Numbered from the stretch's first letter, positions 50,216-62,117 are shown. The stretch is 64,000 nt of DNA from Vicia villosa (GCF_029867415.1 NC_081183.1:17542404-17606403); one strand, 5' to 3'. The notes: a model not told the origin generated them from the letters alone. Made by a program: numbers and translations.

Positions 50216-50944
50216 ATATTGGATCCCATTGTTTTTTACAATCACTTCAATTATTTTTTCTTATTTTATTTGTTTCTTTTCCTTTCATTTTTTAAAAAAT
50301 AAAAATATAGTATTAGAATTTTTTTACAAGTATTGATAAAGAGATAGAGATAAAACAAATTACAATAGAGTGTATTAGCATTTATTCATTCAATTCTTTA
50401 AAATCTTCTTATCTTATCATGAATAAAATTAAGATCTATTATGAAATTCACCAAATTAATATGTAGATGAATGATACATGGAGGGTAGAAAGATAGAAAA
50501 TAATATTGTATTATCTTCTTCTAGAAGTATCATTTACATCACAATATGGGTCTTATTTATAGGATCCAAGTGAGATGGAAAGTCACATATATTAAAGGGG
50601 AATAGGAAGGTGAAAAAGAAGAATAAGGATGAACATCTACTTTAATCTTTATTCATAACACTCCCCCTTGGATGTCCATCGAGGATATGTCTCGTTAAAA
50701 CCTTACTAAAAAAACCAAGTGGGAAAAATTCTAGTGAACGAAAAAGTACAATATCCTTTGAATGTGAATTGCCTCGTTAAAAACCTTACTAAGAAAATCC
50801 AATGGGACAAAACCACGGTGAAGGAAAAAAGAGTGCAAAACATATGTATTTCTCTCCATCATGCATGCATTTACATGTGAGAAGATATTATTTATAGTAG
50901 TTGCTTAAAATTTCTTCTTGGAAAAGACTTCATGTAGTGCTAAT
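50216..50944. repeat. Endosulfine upstream DNA, then an LTR-derived block
   Basis: 50216-50440 is duplicated near 63042-63275. From about 50480 the text resembles a plant Copia-type LTR (cactcccccttggatgtcc, cctcgttaaaaccttacta twice at about 50694 and 50773, caatgggacaaaaccacgg). No gene is present. Confidence 0.45.
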
Positions 50945-52449
50945 AGTTATGCAGGATTTGATGAAGCTGTTGCCATGAGTTGTTTCATAGATCTCCAAGA
51001 AATGGTTGTACCATCACATGTAAACAAATAACCTCTTTCTGATCTCGGATGCCTGCGGGAAGCTGTGAAGTGTCGTGAGAAAAGCTTCTTGAGCCCTTTC
51101 CATGACGTGATGGACTCATCGGGAAGGCTTTTGTACCACGTCATGGCTCCTTTGCGCAGCGTGGTCGGGAACAATCGGCATTTGATTGCGCTCGGTACTC
51201 CTTTGTAATCTAGGAGGGTGTCGATGTTCTCGATGTGTTCGTCGGGGTTAGTTGTCCAGTCGTATGTGCCTAATGTTGAGGGCTTTTCGAGCCCGACCGG
51301 CAGGGGTTCTTCTAGGATGGCGTGGGATAAAGAACCCTGACGCTCTTCTTCCTTGTCACTGAGGATGGGTGTGATGGATCGGCTACGGCTTCGACTGTGG
51401 CGTCTGCGACCGTCATCGTGCCTCGTGGGGGCGACTTAGACCTCCTCCTCAACTAGGGAGATGGTGAGCGGTGTCGGGAGCGATGGTCATCGCGACCTTT
51501 CTTGGAAGTGGAACCCAGACGCTCCTTCGGGAAGGGGGGACGATGGCGTTTCTTAGTCACGGTCTCGCGTTAGGAGCGAGGTTTATGGCCGGGGGGAGTC
51601 TTGGAACGTCGTTTCTGCTCCAATGCTCCAATCCGATCGTTCTGTTGTTGGATTAGGGCGTTTGTCTGTGCAAGGGCGGCCAAGATGGCAGCCATGGTCT
51701 GGTTCGGGGGAGTGGACCCTTGGTTGAGAAGAGGTTTCCGGGACCTGTTTCGTGGTGGTCTTTGCCGTTGGTTTCCCCGCAATGATGGGTATTGTTATTG
51801 CGGGTATCTTCCGGGGAGGGAGATGCTGTGAGACCGTCACGAGGATGTAGAACAGTGTTGCTGGGTGGAGGAACGACGAGGGTGATGTCGTTCTTGTTGA
51901 TCATTGTTGCGTCCAGAGAAGAAAAGTCTTCGTCATTGCCAGCCATGGATGATAGTTGAATGAGAGCTTTGGTTTTTTGGTTCTTGTAGATGCAAGAAAA
52001 GATCAAGAAATGCAAGAAAAGAAACGGGGAAGCTGATGATTTCCCACAGACGGCGCCACTGATCTTTCCGAGCAGAACATGTGGCCAACAACTGTGAGGC
52101 TTGAACTTTGGGACGGTTGAGAGAAAAAAGAGGTTGTACCTGCAAGGCACTCCGATCTCAAAGTAAATGTTTGGACAACAAGGTAAGACGAGAAAGTGAG
52201 AGATTTTGGGTTGAAATGGGATTACCTTGCCCTCTAAGGCTAGAGGGCTATTTACGGGACTAATCTGTAACGACCGACTCCATCTTTTGAGTGTCTGTGC
52301 ATGATTTGCGGCCAAGAAACACAGAGAGCTAGCTGTTGCCGAGCATGCGGCTTCAGCGTGCTCGGTCCTAGCTTGCTGTTTGCCCAGAACGTGTCGGAGA
52401 AGGCAGTCGCGTGTTTGAGCTAATTTGAATGATTGGACCAGTCCGGAAC
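50945..52449 (-). mobile_element. Truncated Tat-type Ty3/gypsy element (5' LTR and gag only)
   Basis: On the minus strand, an LTR of about 375 bp (52075-52449, starting TGTTCCGGAC) is followed by a primer site (reverse strand TGGCGCCGTCTGTGGGA, about 52050-52066). A gag start at 51947 follows (MAGNDEDFSSLDATMINKND). Frames shift several times: a glutamine-rich linker (AALAQTNALIQQQNDRIGAL) near 51640, then capsid-like FPTTLRKGAMTWYKSLPDES near 51150. The element ends abruptly at 50945 inside gag, with no pol. Confidence 0.8.
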
Positions 52450-52535
52450 AAATATCAAAATAATTATCTTATATTTTAAATTACAACACAACCAATATTA
52501 AAAATATTCATATTAATATCCTCTACTTATTTTCT

Positions 52536-52600
52536 AATAATAATAATAATAATAATAATAATATTTTATATAATTCTACTAACTATCTTAATTATCCAAA

Positions 52601-52641
<41 letters not shown>
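52536..52641. repeat. (TAA)n and (TTA)n microsatellites
   Basis: Runs of taa at 52536-52564 and of tta at about 52605-52641, next to the start of a roughly 200-bp segment repeated near 55013. Confidence 0.9.
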
Positions 52642-52835
52642 TAAGAAGAAAAACAGGTGTGATTTGAGAAGGAAAAGTTCGTCAATGGTGAAAGAAGGAA
52701 AAACAAGTGTGAGTTAAGAATCCTTGCATTGCGTTAAATTTTTAAGTTAACAACAAACAAGAGAATGTTTTATTAGCTACAGCATACACATTTCAATGTA
52801 TTACAAATGTATTTTTGTAAACCTGCATTATATTT
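52642..52835. repeat. Copy A of a 190-bp direct repeat
   Basis: aagaagaaaaacaggtgtga... through tgtaaacctgcattatattt. Copy B is at 55013-56012, where a LINE tail splits it. Copy A sits just 3' of the RAD23-like exons and may be downstream DNA of that gene. Confidence 0.85.
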
Positions 52836-52962
52836 AGCCTAAGGCCCTTAGCCATCTGGATCATTCACCCAGCAATTCAAAGGCATAATCAACAAATGCT
52901 TCGAAATGTAAAGGATGTCGATAACATTACACAAAAGACATAAATCAATGTAGGTTAAAAAT

Positions 52963-53243
52963 TTAATCCTCAAAATCTGCAGCATTTTCCAATAAGTAGT
53001 TGGCCGCCAATTGCTCCTCGCGGTCACATGCCAAAAATGCCTCTATAACTAAGGTTCTATCAAATCCCATATCCTCTAGCTGCATATTAGTAAAAAAGAA
53101 TATGTACATATGGTAAATCAATTTAAATGAAAAGGGCGAAGTCAGACTTTGTAATAATAGATATACCCTTCCAATTGCCTCTTGCTCAACTGGTGTCACA
53201 TTGATAGCACGAGGCGTGTCTTGTTCCGGCTCATCAAAGTTAT
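52963..53243 (-). pseudogene. Last two exons of a RAD23-like ubiquitin receptor (UBA2 domain)
   Basis: Two exons (53167-53243 and 52963-53079) with clean GT-AG borders encode FDEPEQDTPRAINVTPVEQE, AIGR, then LEDMGFDRTLVIEAFLACDR and EEQLAANYLLENAADFED with a stop. That is the C-terminal UBA domain of plant RAD23, a proteasome shuttle and DNA-repair factor. The N-terminal ubiquitin-like domain, UBA1 and the XPC-binding domain are absent from the window. The exon upstream on the same strand is unrelated. It is most likely a truncated duplicate. Confidence 0.8.
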
Positions 53244-53756
53244 CTATAAATAGTAGAAGAAAGTTACATTCATAAATAAACTATGGGATCAAGTAATGAT
53301 TATAAAATGTAAAGATGACATGTTAAGTTATCCTTTTGCAAGTGGTGTAATGGTCTGATATGTGGAAAATGACTTGATCTTCTAACATAATAAATCATGT
53401 CATGATAATGTATTATGTGGTAAATTGTAAAATTGAGATGCTTAAGATATGACAACTATTCATTTAAAATTAAAATAGTAACTCAATTATATTCATGAAC
53501 AAATATTTGAGATGAAATATTAACTCGGTTATGTGTAGTATATATCATCTGAACAAACATTATACCATATAAATGAAAATTGATCGTTAAAGACATAATC
53601 AGCATACGGAGTTCTCGCAAGCACCACACACCTCTGTGAGATCATCCGGCAAATGAAATATCTCTCGTAATCAAAGGTTTCTTTATGGAATCGAGGTAAT
53701 AATATTAATTAAAATTCTATCAATGAAATCAGGGTGCTAATAAGTAATTACTAGAT

Positions 53757-54050
53757 TCGTCTTATCACTTGCTTTGTAAAGTAAAAGTGTTGGAAAGTCA
53801 TTCACCTGAAATATTAAAGAGTTAAACTCACTTTCAGTTAACATAAACCTCAATCATATTAGCGATCAATATTATTCAATGTTTTGTTTATCATTAAATA
53901 AAATAAAACTGAGACGGCAGAACTATTAATGACACTTACTTGCAGTTTTGGATGTTCAATATTATTCGATCCTTTGTAATGCTTTGTCAGCTTCTTTACT
54001 TGCTTGCTAGTGTTCACACAGTTGAAACACCAAGGTGTGAATACCTATTT
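53757..54050 (-). pseudogene. Protein disulfide isomerase-like thioredoxin-domain fragment
   Basis: Two exon-like pieces on the minus strand (about 53943-54050 and 53757-53815) with plausible splice borders encode [35 protein letters not shown] and VNDFPTLLLYKASDKTNL. The order and the TPWCxxC motif match the C-terminal catalytic domain of plant PDI-like proteins. About nine residues normally present before EHPKLQ are missing. No signal peptide, first domain or ER-retention end is found. It lies directly upstream of the RAD23-like exons on the same strand. Confidence 0.7.
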
Positions 54051-54930
54051 TACAGTAATGGTTTACGAGTTAAAATCAACCGATGCATAAGGAAATAAGC
54101 AATTTTTTATGGCAAACCCTAAAATCGAAAACATAACAAAAAGGATTAGGAACACAAACTCTAAATCAATAGATGAAAGAAAAAGAGAAATACTCGTGTT
54201 GGACTTGAAAGTGGTGGTTGTCGTTTGGTCCCGCGCGGCAGAGTGACTGGTGTTTCGCGTTTTGAGCATGCCTAGATCAGTAAATCAAAGGAGATACCTT
54301 TTATTTTTGAATGGCCGAAGATGGAGACCAGAAAGAGTTTTCCGATAACTCTGATTTAAAGAATGTTTGGTTCTCTAAATAGACCTTGGGAAGATGAGTA
54401 AGAAAATGGCTTTGTCTTCTCCATTGGAAGTGGGGACGGTTGTAGATAGGGTGGAGAAAGGAGACGGCGGCTAGGGTTTTGGAGGAAAGGGAGAACACGG
54501 GAAAGAGAAAGGTCAAGGAGAGAAAGGTTAGTAGAGAGAGACAGGTTAATTGAATTTGAAATGTTGGAAGTGTGAGAAAGTTACTGTCCAAAGAGAAGAC
54601 AAAAGAAATGTTGTGTAGGTTCAACGTAATATCCAATGGTTAATGACAAGTGGCAAGATGTTATATGTTGTAAAGGTTGGAATAAATTGTTGTTTATGAT
54701 AAGACAAATGTATCCTTTTTGATGTGTAATTTTAAAAGTAGGGAAGGACAATATAGAGAGAATGGTAGTCTTTTCTAATAATGGCTAGATAGTTGACTAA
54801 TGTAGCCAACTTAACCTCCACTTTCTCACATTCTTTCTTATCGTACTAAATCACATCATTAATAAATATAGCAAATAGTTTTATTAATAATTAAAACTTA
54901 TTTTTTGTCACAATTGAATATAGCAAATTA
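54051..54930. other. Region upstream of the PDI/RAD23 fragments
   Basis: No confident gene. A minus-strand frame at 54301-54636 has leucine- and phenylalanine-rich sequence that I do not recognise and may be chance. CT-rich tracts near 54480-54600 on the minus strand look leader-like. Confidence 0.35.
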
Positions 54931-54934
54931 TTAT

Positions 54935-54936
54935 TA

Positions 54937-55008
<72 letters not shown>
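54935..55008. repeat. (TTA)n microsatellite
   Basis: About 24 consecutive tta units, directly preceding copy B of the 190-bp direct repeat, as in copy A. Confidence 0.95.
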
Positions 55009-55009
<1 letters not shown>

Positions 55010-55012
55010 AGA

Positions 55013-56012
55013 AGAAGAAAAACAGGTGTGATTTGAGAAGGAAAAGTTCGTCAATGGTGAAATAAGGAAAAATAAGTGTGATTTAAGAATCCTTGCATTG
55101 CGTTGAATTTTTAAGTTAACAACAAACAGGTGTCATCTTTGAAGCTTCGCATGCTGTGGTGTGCTTGTATTTGGAGCATTTGAAAGACTAGGGAATAATA
55201 AAATATTCTGAAATGAAGAAATTCAAATTGCTCGCGTGATCGAGGAAACTAAGGTTTACTCTTGAAAATGGCTCAAGATAAAATCAAAGCTGATTAATGA
55301 TGAGTTTTCTCTGTGGTGTTTGAATCCTAAGGCCTGCTTGGGACATGGGATAGGATGATGGTCAAAGGCGTTATCGCAGTTTCTCATCAGCCAATGTCGA
55401 AGTTCTTTGTATCTCAAGTATCAGTCTGGTGTCTGTTGATTAGATTATTGTTGGATTTTTCTGTTGTTGATTTCAGTTTTCAGGTTTGGATTCAGTTAGC
55501 AAGAGCAGTGGTATCTTTGCGGTCAATATGTCATGCTGGCAGTGAGTTTGTTAGTGATATCTTCGACTGTGGTGGCTCTTTTCTTCGAAGGCAGTAGCGG
55601 CGATATTCCAATTAGCAGCAGAGAAGGGCGCTTGTGGGGATCATTTTCGACCTTTTTGGTCTGCTGCGTATCTGCTTTTGTTTTAGCAGAGAAGTAATCT
55701 GGGTGTTTATTGGTATGTGTCCTGCATTGTATTTTAATTTTAGGGTGTCCAATTTGTATTGTGGTCTAGAATTTGGGTGATTGATTTTGGTGGTTATTTA
55801 AATGTTTCTGTTTGTAATCTTGTATCGGTTTTTCACAGCATCTCTTATGCTGTGTTGCTCTTTGTTAATATAATTTTAGTCTTTTCAAAAAAAAAAAAAA
55901 ACAAGAGAACAACATATGTTAAAATTTTAAGTTAACAACAAACAAAAGAATGTTTTATTAGCTACAGCATAGACATTCCAATGTATTACAAATGTATTTT
56001 TATAAACCTGCA
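55013..56012. repeat. Copy B of the 190-bp direct repeat, split by a LINE tail
   Basis: 55013-55130 matches the first part of copy A and 55920-56012 the rest. The phrase ttttaagttaacaacaaaca occurs on both sides of the insertion, consistent with a target-site duplication of about 20 bp. Confidence 0.75.
55131..55905 (+). mobile_element. 5'-truncated LINE with poly-A tail
   Basis: The 5' part encodes a run typical of the end of plant L1-type RT proteins (CACIWSIW, then TR, stop codons, and KWLKIKSKLINDEFSLW). The 3' end has a poly-A run of 14 (about 55892-55905). No promoter or ORF1; dead on arrival. Confidence 0.7.
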
Positions 56013-56029
56013 TTATATTTGTCATTCTC

Positions 56030-56215
56030 AAGTAGTCTGTAAGTAGCCCGATAAGCCGAGAAGTCACTTAAACTTTAAGGAAACAAAATAAATAATTAAT
56101 CAACAATACTACAGAATGATAAGTAGTCTGTAAGTAGCCCGATAAGCCGAGAAGTCACATAAACTTTAAAGAAACAAAATAAATAACTAATCAACAATAC
56201 TACAGAATGATAAGT
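56030..56215. repeat. 91-bp tandem repeat overlapping the 3' end of the F-box gene
   Basis: Units 56030-56120 and 56121-56211, starting aagtagtctgtaagtagccc, nearly identical, followed by the first bases of a third (aagtagtc). The stop codon of the F-box gene (56187-56189) lies in the second unit. Confidence 0.9.
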
Positions 56216-59200
56216 AGTCATTGTTCATTACTTCATCTTTAAGCCTCTCACACATAAAACTAATGCCGCTACTAACACATTTGTCATCGTCGGAGCCAGA
56301 ACCAGTATTCCAAATTCCAGCACCAACATAGAATCTATCACCAGACTCAAAAGTGATTTTCTTAAGACAACTCATATTTTCCCAAAGGTGTCTGTGTCGA
56401 GCAAACAGTCTTTGATATGTGTCGCTGTCCGCACAACCACCAAGTTCTTTTCTATGTCTCTGATCGGCGCCTGATTGTGTATCCCCAATCTGAAAGAAAA
56501 AAAAAATGAAAGTAGTGAGAATTCATATATTACATTTTTTATAAGCAAACATTTATTGATAATAAGTGAGATGGGCAACGCAACTCATAAACCAGCATGT
56601 AATTGATGTCACAAAGCAGAGCAGAAAGATGTCACAGAACTAAATTAATACACATGACGGACAAATATCATGCGGCACGCGTCAAATACCAGAAATTCCT
56701 AAGCATGAATCGCATTACCACCATCTGAGAAAGTACTCAAAACACCAACAAAGTTTCTCCATTGCAACGAAGAACTACGAAGGCCACGTTCAACCATTTA
56801 TAAACTTGTGAGCAACAATTGGGTTATTAAATGGGCAACTAAAGAACAAATGACAAACATTCTCGCCATATCCAAAACACAAAATAAAGCACCAGTCACG
56901 GGGATGTTTAAATAAAATGTCATGAGTTGCTAAACAACCTTGTAACAACTTCCAAGCAAGTATTGCCGCTTTATACGTCACTTTGCACTTCCAAGTTCCA
57001 CAGTTTGTGACAAGCGGTGACAAAATATACATTTGTCACACCTTCAGACACCACAGGTTCATTAATAAACCATTTATAGCATTGTTTCACAGAAATTCCA
57101 TTAACAGGATCAAGCAACCAACATCCCCTCCAATTCCATTACATCTACAGCTTCTCCATCAAATAAATCATGCTTCCAACCCCATGCTCGTACCTCCTCC
57201 ACATGCTCCCAAGAGCAACATCTTTGTTAGAAACTAAAGAAAACAGCCCCAGAAAGGAATCTATCTTTCAACAGTATGGTGGAATCAACCTGTGCATCAC
57301 ACCAAAAACTCACATCCCGTCCATTTCCCAATTTTATTTTCTCTTCAATACGTTGCTTAACAACAACTTGTCATTCAACTCCCTCCCCCTTTCTGATTTC
57401 CTGTAACTATATTCTAGGATTTTGGTTTTCCACAAATCATCCCTTCCCATCAAACACCTCTACTACTCAAGTAATGAAATATTGCTTCTGACCGTTGATA
57501 TTGGTGACTAATAAAAGTAAAGAAAGTGTATAAAATTATCAATTAAGATGCTTAAATGAGTCATCATCCTAGATAGAACTATCCTTGTCAGACATTATTT
57601 AACATCTAATAACGAACTTATTTAATCTTTATTCTGTAATGTTTTAATAAATAGATGTACGTAGCTACCACAAGTTAATCGAAATTAGGACTTTAAAAAA
57701 ATTTCATCCAAGAAATATAAAAAAAATATATAAAAAGTCGAGAATGAATAACTCACATTAATACAAAGTTCCTGGAGAAGGGGCGAAGCCATAACAATAT
57801 CTAAAATACGGAAGAAAGGATAGTTAGGGTCTGATGAATCTCCTCCACCAATAAACAAGTTCAACTTTCTAAGATGTTGAAATGGACCCAAGCTGCTTGG
57901 AAGTATGGCTATCTGTCACACCAAAAGAAATAGCAATTAATTAACCTCCATAAATGAAAAGTATATATATATATATATATATATAACTTTATGGCGAAAA
58001 AATTCAACTCACATTTGAATGACTCAAGTTGATAGAAAGATTGTGAAGCTGAGGTAAAGTTGCAATGATGTCAAAGGCATGTGGGATTTGTTCATTCTTT
58101 GTTGTGTTCCAAAAGAGATTCAATAATTGAGGAGCCTTAATAGAACGTATCGTCAACTGACCTCTATAATCAAAGGACGATAGATTCAATGCATCAATGT
58201 CCAAGTCCCAGGGAACGCAATCAAAGTCAATTATGTTCAAGCGATGCAACGTTGGACTGATAATACTAATTGAAGACTCAAATGTACATCCCCAGAAGGT
58301 TAGTTCCTCGAGTTTGCGACAATTAGAAAACAAACTAGGCAAGATATCCTTCGGTACAAGGACCTCAACCAAGACAAGTTGTTTCAATTTATCCATCCCA
58401 CAAAACACATAAGGTGGAATTGTTTTACAATTGCAGTTAAACTTTGATAACTTAGGAGCCTTGATATTATTCAATTTAAAGGTAGCAAGTCTACTGCTGA
58501 ATTCAAAGGACGAAAGGTTTAACGCATATATATCTAACCACAACTTCCAATGAATAGTGCGCCAAAGTTTTATATGATCCACTATCTTCAAATGACAGAG
58601 GGAGGGACTAGTTATATCTACGTCAAAATCATATAGACAGTTTTTAAGTGTGAGGTCTTGAAGATTAACGCAGTTAGATAATATACCTGAGAGCATATGT
58701 TGTTTTAGATTAAGTAGATGCAACACAAGAGTTGTCAAGCTTTTTAGTTGAGTGAAGTCTATAGAAGGTGATAGACGACAGTTTTGTAGATGCAGATAGT
58801 TCAATGAATGATTAGTGTGAGTGAAGGAAAACTTGTATGTGTCTTTTCCCGTAATGAAATGAATATCTGGGGAGTTATGTTTTGAGCAAAGGAGTTCAAT
58901 CCGTTGGGCGCCTTTGGAAATAACTTGGGAAATAAAATTGTCAACTATGTCACTAAAAATATCATCTTCTAATGGATAATTGAGTTTTACGGAACGAATG
59001 GTGGCACCTGGATAATGTAAGATGAATTGATCGAGTCTCACGAGAAAGTCACCATAGGTTTTGTGTAGAGTATCCTGATTAAACATGTTATGTATATCAA
59101 TGTTGAGGTCTGTCCTTGATCCCCATTCATGAATCCACTTTTTCGATAATACGCTTGTTCTCAACAAATCCACCACAGGTAACTTTGAAAATATGTAAGA

Positions 59201-59236
59201 CAGGACACAATCAGGCAAATCAGGCAATTCATCCAT
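56187..59236 (-). CDS. F-box/LRR protein
   Basis: Three coding exons on the minus strand: 58013-59236, 57757-57912, 56187-56489, all phase 0 and with GT-AG borders; 560 aa. The F-box is at residues 2-45 (LPDLPDCVLSYIFSKLPVVD, LLRTSVLSKKW). It is followed by degenerate leucine-rich repeats (LKNCLYDFDVDITSPSLCHL, LNLSSFEFSS and similar) through exon 2 (FQHLRKLNLFIGGGDSSDPN). Exon 3 encodes LFARHRHLWENMSCLKKITF. Such proteins act as substrate adaptors of SCF ubiquitin ligases through SKP1; the substrate is unknown. A 1.3 kb second intron contains LINE debris. A 5' UTR exon is likely at 59333-59390, with acceptor at 59239-59240. Exon 3 is joined on splice and phase evidence only. Confidence 0.82.
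56740..57240 (-). pseudogene. LINE/retroelement RT zinc-binding fragment inside the F-box intron
   Basis: Minus-strand frames encode VTYKAAILAWKLLQGCLATH, DILFKHPRDW and ENVCHLFFSCPFNNPIVAHK, the zf-RVT domain found after plant non-LTR reverse transcriptases. Upstream, frame-shifted text gives DPVNGISVKQCYKWFINEPV. There is no poly-A or target duplication that I can define. Confidence 0.7.
57961..57986. repeat. (AT)n microsatellite in F-box intron 1
   Basis: About 12 consecutive AT units within the short first intron, 27 bp from the donor site on the minus strand. Confidence 0.9.
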
Positions 59237-59399
59237 GGCTGCAGTAACAAAACATAAATAATAAATATAAGGGCAATAAACTTACGAATCAATACAAGAC
59301 ACGTAAATAAACACATACATACCTTCTATTCGTGATGTTTCCGAGCAGTCTAACCTAATTTTTTTAGAGAAAGAGGGGCGATGATGGTGGTTTAAAAAA

Positions 59400-60154
59400 C
59401 TTAAATCAGTTCACTTCAAACTCAATTCTACAAAATCACTTCTCAAATGATTATGCCGCCAGAATTGATTCTACTTGAAGTTAGAATTTAATTCCGCCGC
59501 CAGAATTGATTCTACTTGAAGTTAGAATTTGTAGCTTTTGAGTTTAAACGTGATTCTTACGTTAAAATTTATTGTTCACCTCAATTTCACATAAAGTTAC
59601 CCAAACATAAATCACTTTACATTCACCTCACTTCTAACCAGAATCAATTCACTCAAAATCAATTTTTTCCACAGCAGAATCAAAGTCAAAAACTAATCAG
59701 GCACAAGCACAAAAAGTCAAAAACAGAAAATTGATTACATTCATACAACAAAGTAGCAAAATCAATCTGCAAGTTCACTACACACCCATCATCAAATCAA
59801 CCAAGATAAGAATTCTAAGCACAGGAACACAAATCTGAACATTTAAAAAAAAACAGATTTTTCTAAAGCCTCTAAATTCACAGTGGATATAGAAAAATTG
59901 ATCATAAATAAATAAATAAAAAAACACAAATTTATCAAAATTGAGGTTTGAAAGTTCAAAAGAGTAGAATATGAAGATCAAGTTGAAGGAAAAGGAAGGA
60001 AGAGGATCGAAGTAAGAACTCACCTGAGTGGTGGGGCCACAACCGTGATGAGCGGAGCACCGAACGTCCGGTCGGTGTTCACCTCTCTGTCTTTCTCTCT
60101 CTAAAATTCTTCTCACTTTCTTTCTCTATCTGTTTGCGTGTTGTTGTCTTTGAT
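59400..60154 (-). repeat. Duplicate of the endosulfine promoter, first exon and intron start
   Basis: 59400-60154 matches 49435-50219 with scattered small indels and substitutions. It includes the untranslated exon (from 60024) and its splice donor (ctcac at 60019-60023). The orientation is the same as the F-box gene, whose ATG lies about 790 bp downstream of the duplicated donor. The match resumes at 63034 after the hAT insertion and ends near 63280. Confidence 0.9.
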
Positions 60155-61727
60155 TAGGGGTGTTCGCGGGTCGGTTTGGTTCGGTTTTGAGAGAATCCGA
60201 TACCCAAATCGATTAAAACTAAATGGATTGGTTTGGATTGGATTTACAAATTTTTGTGATAAAGCCCAAACCGAATCGATCCGAGAAACGGATTGGTTTG
60301 GATTGGATTGATTAAGTAGATAAAAAAAATAAAAAAAATATTTTTAAAAAATAAATTATTTATAAAAATTAATTTTTCATAATATTATAAAAAAAATATA
60401 GTATTAATAGTGTTCAAATTTAAATATTATATTAGAAATTTGGGTTTAATATACTTCACCCCCTTGCCAATATAGCGAGTTTCGGTTTGGCCCACTTGAA
60501 TGTTTTTTTTTTACCAAATGCCCCTTATAAAACCCAAAATTTGGATTTACCCAACCCTTTTACCACATTTGCTGACTGGGCTTTGACTTTGGATGATGTG
60601 GCACAAGGGTTGTATAAATAATTAATTGAATTATATTTAACCACTAATTCCTCCATTTTCCACCACCCCCACCCCCACCCCCACTTTCTCTCTCCTGGAA
60701 CATGAATGGTTATGGTGGGGTGCTTGGAGTGTATAACGGTCAAGGCGCTGCTTGGAGTGATACTGAGAAGAAGAAAATTAAACTGTTGCATTTGGTTCTC
60801 TAGTAAGCATAACGCGGCTTTACAATGTAACCAAGCCATACTCAAGTGGGTCTGTCAGCAATATATGTTCAGAATATTTGTTTGATTATTTCTCTTGCAT
60901 CTTTCACTGGAATTGTATCATCTATAAAACACATGCATTGAGGTATTGAATCCTAGATTTGTTACGTATTGGATCCTAGATTTGTTACGTAAGAAAACCC
61001 ATAAAGTAAGTAAAAAAAAATCAAGGTTAACACTTGGTGTAAAGTTAGATACAAGGAATCATTTGTGGATTCACTTCTTTTACCCCATCAGAATCAGACA
61101 TTTCCTTGTTGACTTAAATACAAGTACATGAACTCCCTTCAATATCTTCCATAAGAAATCAATGTGTATGTTGTTATGTTTTATCGATACCTCCCGTCAA
61201 ACTATGCAAAAGATATATGATTTCCATGGTGGAAAGCCAGAATTCTGCCATTTTGTGCTGCCATTTTTCACAAATTTCTCCGGCGTTTGCAAAATAATCA
61301 GCCACAGTAATTCGCCATGGGCGACATTTGACAAAACGGCCTATTACATTTACAACCAAATCAATTCATTAAAACGCCTTTTCTTCTCTTAATGGTCGAT
61401 AAACTTGTTTTATTCCTCTACAGTTAACACATTTTTTTCTTCATATTTCCCTTTTCATTGTAAATTGTAATTTGTTCCAAAGACTGATAATGACCTTTTC
61501 ATTTTTATGCTCCATGCATTTCTAATTTCAATTTTGTTCCACCTTGATCAAAATATGTAACCTTGCTAGTGACATTGGAACTTAAAGCGAAAAGAAATAA
61601 CATACTTGTTCAAGTATTTCTCAGATTTAGGAACATGATACTTGGTTTTTTTCACATGAAGATTTCTTTTTTGGATTAAGATGACTTATTATTTATATTA
61701 TGATTTTTTGCACTTAAATTTTACAGA

Positions 61728-61790
61728 TATGGAATCCAATCGTGGTTACGCAAACTTTCGAAGTAGTGGTGCACAAAGGTCCGCTTTCTA
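61728..61790 (+). other. Exon-like segment with splice borders inside the MULE
   Basis: A T-rich tract ending in acag precedes ATATGGAATCCAATCGTGG, encoding MESNRGYANFRSSGAQR, then a GT donor-like site. It may be a captured exon of an unknown gene. Very short, so weak. Confidence 0.3.
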
Positions 61791-62117
61791 ATTGTATTTC
61801 TTAGTTGTAACGTTTAATGATTCAATATTACCTTAAAATTGTTGTCTTTCATAGATAAATAAATTTTTTACTGGATTGCCACATTTGCTTATATGGCTGC
61901 TAGCAGATTCATAAATTAGATTTATCAAGCCACCTTGATTCAAAATTTCTTGGCATTGCATTGTTGTTGATGTGCTTTTGTTTCTAATTTCTAGTCAGTT
62001 TTTCTGCTTTCTTATAGAACAATTGTTTTATCCATTCAACGCTAATTATCTACTTGTGATACTTTAATATTAAGTGTATCTACAATTGAGTTTCTCAAAA
62101 TTCTCTGACGAATGATT

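Noticed and set aside
51471..51831. Plus-strand frames opposite the truncated gag
   Set aside because: Antisense shadows of the minus-strand retroelement gag.
60525..60845. 106-residue minus-strand frame with a tryptophan/glycine repeat
   Set aside because: Falls in the MULE terminal repeat and its CCCCCA tract; the repeat composition explains the open frame.
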